Assembly: GCA_038204505.1 (NCBI GenBank)
Contig: JBBRCV010000273.1
Location: 1 to 7,042 of the forward strand
DNA: 7,042 nucleotides
Source of the DNA: Timaviella sp038204505
GTDB lineage: Bacteria; Cyanobacteriota; Cyanobacteriia; Elainellales; Elainellaceae
Direction: 5' to 3'
Below, in pieces: positions 5,471-7,042 of this stretch. The stretch's first letter is position 1. Each line of letters opens with the position of its first letter. The position numbers and the translations under genes were made by a program. The notes under the pieces are model-generated. The model did not search any database, was not told the DNA's origin, and was given only the letters and a program-made list of their open reading frames with translations.

Positions 5471-5785
5471 ATGACCATTACTGCAATAGAACTGCCGATG
5501 GGAAAAATTGCTGAGTTTTGCGATCGCTGGCAAGTTACCGAGTTTGCCCTATTTGGTTCCGTTCTGCGGGACGACTTTCGCCCCGACAGTGATATTGATG
5601 TATTGATCACCTTTTCCCCAACTGCCAAACGTGGCTTAACGGAAACCCTACAAATGCGTGATGAACTCCAAGCAATCTTTGATCGAAAAGTAGATCTCAT
5701 CGTTAAAGCTGCGATCGAACGGAGTGAAAATTGGCTCAGACGTAAAAATATTTTGGAATCAGCACAAACTATCTATGCATCGTGA
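5471..5785 (+). CDS. mntA: MntA-type nucleotidyltransferase antitoxin, copy 2
   Basis: A 104-residue minimal nucleotidyltransferase that should AMPylate and neutralise the HepT encoded next. GS at 29-30, D41 and D43 lie in GSVLRDDFRPDSDIDV, with probable third ligand D75 in KVDLIV. The start at 5471 follows a good GGAGGT; a longer frame opening at TTG 5453 is possible but less likely. Residues 1-44 differ from copy 3 at one position only (G11 versus E11), then the two proteins diverge sharply from residue 45, so this is a mosaic gene. The C-terminal part ends RRKNILESAQTIYAS, and the hepT ATG sits within its last Tyr-Ala codons, giving an 11-base overlap. Confidence 0.93.
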   Translation: MTITAIELPMGKIAEFCDRWQVTEFALFGSVLRDDFRPDSDIDVLITFSPTAKRGLTETLQMRDELQAIFDRKVDLIVKAAIERSENWLRRKNILESAQTIYAS

Positions 5786-6101
5786 TCGAGAATCTCTCAT
5801 TGACATTGCAACTGCTATCAAACGCATCCTACGGTATACAGCTAACATTAGTCGGGCTAACCTAGAAACTAATGACGAAAAACTATCTGCCATCCTTTAC
5901 CAGATCACGATCATTGGCGAAGCAACTAAACGGTTATCTCAATCGTTTCGACAGCAACATCCAGAAATTCCTTGGCGAGAAATGGCAGGAATGCGAGATG
6001 TAATTGTCCATGAATATGATCAGCTTGATTTTGATGTGATATGGGATGTCGTTCAAAATAAATTGTCATCACTTCAAAACCTGATTAATCCTTTACTTTG
6101 A
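5775..6101 (+). CDS. hepT: HepT-type HEPN RNase toxin, copy 2
   Basis: A 108-residue HEPN toxin beginning MHRDRESLIDIATAI. The start at 5775 is preferred over an ATG at 5724 because it gives the family N-terminus and the same Tyr-codon overlap with mntA as in the other two pairs; the 17 extra upstream residues would be antitoxin sequence read out of frame. The catalytic motif is RDVIVHEY: R74, H79, Y81. Family landmarks are ITIIGEATKRL (44-54) and IPWREMAGMR (65-74). It resembles copy 3 (shared IIGEA, KR and HEYD blocks) but much less than the two mntA N-termini resemble each other, so the toxins have diverged while part of the antitoxin was homogenised. It looks intact. The stop at 6099-6101 is followed six bases later by a perfect palindrome. 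Confidence 0.93.
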   Translation: MHRDRESLIDIATAIKRILRYTANISRANLETNDEKLSAILYQITIIGEATKRLSQSFRQQHPEIPWREMAGMRDVIVHEYDQLDFDVIWDVVQNKLSSLQNLINPLL

Positions 6102-6107
6102 GGTAAT

Positions 6108-6137
6108 GTTTAATCAACTGCTAGCAGTTGATTAAAC
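6108..6137. repeat. Perfect 30-bp palindrome after hepT-2
   Basis: Starting GTTTAATCAACTG and centred on CTAG, the 30 bases are exactly self-complementary, able to form a 13-bp stem with a four-base loop. It begins six bases after the hepT-2 stop and runs into leader R4. No T-run follows, so it is not a standard intrinsic terminator; it could pause transcription, protect the 3' end of the upstream mRNA or be a dimer-binding site. Confidence 0.85.
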
Positions 6138-6225
6138 TGGAGAAACACGGGCGATCGCAACCGATGAAATGAGGGCGCTCGCTGGGATAAATTAGCAACT
6201 TAAATCTTTGGGAGGTGAAACTGAC
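6117..6225 (+). repeat. Leader repeat R4 (before mntA-3)
   Basis: Fourth and most degraded leader copy. It retains ACTGCTAG, AAACTGGAG, ACGGGCGATCGCAACCGATGAA and GGGCGCTCGCT in order, but short changes destroy the reading frame. Bases 6185-6225 are identical to 5430-5470 in R3, including the Shine-Dalgarno sequence. Confidence 0.85.
6210..6215 (+). promoter_or_regulatory. Shine-Dalgarno sequence of mntA-3
   Basis: GGGAGG with core GGAGGT at 6211-6216, 9 bases before the ATG at 6226, exactly as in copy 2. It fixes the start at 6226 rather than at the upstream in-frame TTG (6208). Confidence 0.75.
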
Positions 6226-6558
6226 ATGACCATTACTGCAATAGAACTGCCGATGGAAAAAATCGCTGAGTTTTGCGATCGCTGGCAAGTCACCGAATTC
6301 GCCCTATTTGGCTCTGTCTTGCGTGACGACTTTCGCCCCGACAGTGATATTGATGTGATGGTGAAATTTCACCTAGAAGCTCATCCAACCCTGTTTGACC
6401 TAACTTACATGGAGGACGAATTAAAAATACTTTTTCAGCGTGACGTTGATTTGGTTACGCGCAAAGGCATTGAAACGAGTCGTAACTATCTGCGTCGCAA
6501 AGCAATTCTCTCTTCTGCTCAGGTAATCTATGGAACGCGATCTTCAATCTCTGCTTGA
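6226..6558 (+). CDS. mntA: MntA-type nucleotidyltransferase antitoxin, copy 3
   Basis: A 110-residue minimal nucleotidyltransferase antitoxin. The catalytic block GSVLRDDFRPDSDIDV carries GS 29-30, D41 and D43, with a probable third ligand D75 in DVDLVT. The first 44 residues are the same as in copy 2 except E11, whereas residues 45 onward (MVKFHLEAHPTLFDL and on) are clearly different, so the N-terminal catalytic half seems to have been exchanged or copied between the two genes. The C-terminus is a few residues longer than in copy 2 (YGTRSSISA), giving a 29-base overlap with hepT-3. The partner HepT begins at the same Tyr codon position as in the other pairs. Confidence 0.93.
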   Translation: MTITAIELPMEKIAEFCDRWQVTEFALFGSVLRDDFRPDSDIDVMVKFHLEAHPTLFDLTYMEDELKILFQRDVDLVTRKGIETSRNYLRRKAILSSAQVIYGTRSSISA

Positions 6559-6868
6559 TATGTTGCAATCTGCCCAAATTGTGATGAATTACATTGCTGG
6601 GCGATCGCGGGACGAATTGACAACCGATCTGCAATTTCAAGATGCAACGATCCGCAGACTTTTGATCATTGGCGAAGCCTCAAAGCGGGTTTCTGAAATA
6701 ACTCGACAAACCTTAGCAACAATTCCCTGGGTGGCAATCAATGGTATGAGAAATCGGCTTGTGCATGAATATGATGAGGTCGATCTAGACATCATTTGGG
6801 ATACCGTAGTCAAGAGTTTGCCAACTTTGATTGTAGAGCTGGAGAAAACAGTCCCTCCCAATGAATAA
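6530..6868 (+). CDS. hepT: HepT-type HEPN RNase toxin, copy 3
   Basis: A 112-residue HEPN toxin starting MERDLQSLLDMLQSA. The R-x4-H-x-Y motif is RNRLVHEY with R74, H79 and Y81, the last being the presumed AMPylation site. Family blocks are LLIIGEASKRV (44-54) and IPWVAINGMR (65-74), followed by the acidic EVDLDIIWDTV helix. The key residues are all present and the length is normal, so it is probably functional. It is the last gene of the array; no terminator hairpin with a T-run is visible after its stop at 6866-6868, and a probable inverted-repeat element begins 23 bases further on. Confidence 0.93.
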   Translation: MERDLQSLLDMLQSAQIVMNYIAGRSRDELTTDLQFQDATIRRLLIIGEASKRVSEITRQTLATIPWVAINGMRNRLVHEYDEVDLDIIWDTVVKSLPTLIVELEKTVPPNE

Positions 6869-6891
6869 CGTAGATACCGAAAAGGAGACTG

Positions 6892-7034
6892 CTATAGCAA
6901 TCCTAAATCGTTGGCGAGACTTTACTAGACTGTATGGAGCGAAGCAGAGTACACCAAATATTTAGTAATGTTGCATTCCACATCTTTTCATGCACCCTAT
7001 ATGCTTCCGCATAAATCTAATAGTATTGCTATAG
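6892..7034. mobile_element. Probable small inverted-repeat element (MITE-like), about 143 bp
   Basis: The sequence CTATAGCAATCCTAAAT at the left (6892-6908) is matched in inverted orientation by the right end, whose reverse complement reads CTATAGCAATACTATTAG. The outer ten bases are identical and the following ones mostly agree. There is no ORF between. The termini differ from those of the hicA element, so this is another family. TA dinucleotides at the outer edges would fit a TA target duplication, but borders and target site are uncertain. Confidence 0.5.
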
Positions 7035-7042
7035 AAGTTGAT

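Noticed and set aside
6108..6137. Intrinsic transcription terminator
   Set aside because: The hairpin is AT-rich in its stem base and is not followed by a T-run.
3867..6225. R1-R4 as a CRISPR array
   Set aside because: Four copies of about 100 bp separated by whole genes, not short repeats with uniform short spacers.

Overview
The window looks cyanobacterial. The palindrome GCGATCGC and its GGCGATCGCC-like variants, typical of cyanobacterial HIP1 repeats, recur throughout. The large housekeeping gene reads as a cyanobacterial-type isoleucyl-tRNA synthetase. I cannot name a genus.

Region by region: (1) Positions 1-2682 hold ileS on the minus strand, starting at a GTG. It is intact for about 850 codons and then breaks off at a fold-back. 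Positions 1-127 are an inverted, 93%-identical copy of positions 230-356, so the true 3' end of ileS is absent and the left end is either a rearrangement or a chimera. (2) Positions 2683-2978 are intergenic, between divergent genes. (3) Positions 2979-3332 encode a small exported protein with a signal peptide. (4) Positions 3321-3734 on the minus strand carry a MazF/PemK-type toxin-antitoxin pair. The antitoxin is intact, but the toxin is frameshifted and shortened, and it overlaps the 3' end of the exported-protein gene tail to tail. (5) Positions 3864-6868 on the plus strand carry four toxin-antitoxin modules in a row: mntA-hepT, hicB-hicA, mntA-hepT, mntA-hepT. (6) Positions 6869-7042 are non-coding and hold a probable small inverted-repeat element.

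The most unusual aspect is the four-module array. Each module, whether MNT/HEPN or HicBA, is preceded by a copy of the same roughly 92-110 bp sequence (R1-R4). In R1 and R2 this sequence reads as about 30 codons of the C-terminal end of an unidentified protein. Its stop codon overlaps the first gene of the module as ATGA, and an internal ATG could make a 13- or 19-residue leader peptide. In R3 and R4 the same frame has decayed and part of it has become a good Shine-Dalgarno sequence.

The MNT/HEPN modules follow the known MntA-HepT logic, in which the nucleotidyltransferase MntA AMPylates a tyrosine in the RX4HXY motif of the HEPN RNase HepT. All three pairs keep their key residues and overlap in the same way. 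mntA copies 2 and 3 share an almost identical N-terminal half and then diverge abruptly after the DxD motif. In the HicBA module, hicA is broken by a 135-bp MITE-like element flanked by TA, and precise removal restores a 76-residue HicA. Thus two of the five toxins here (MazF-like and HicA) are inactivated next to intact antitoxins, while the three HepT toxins look intact.
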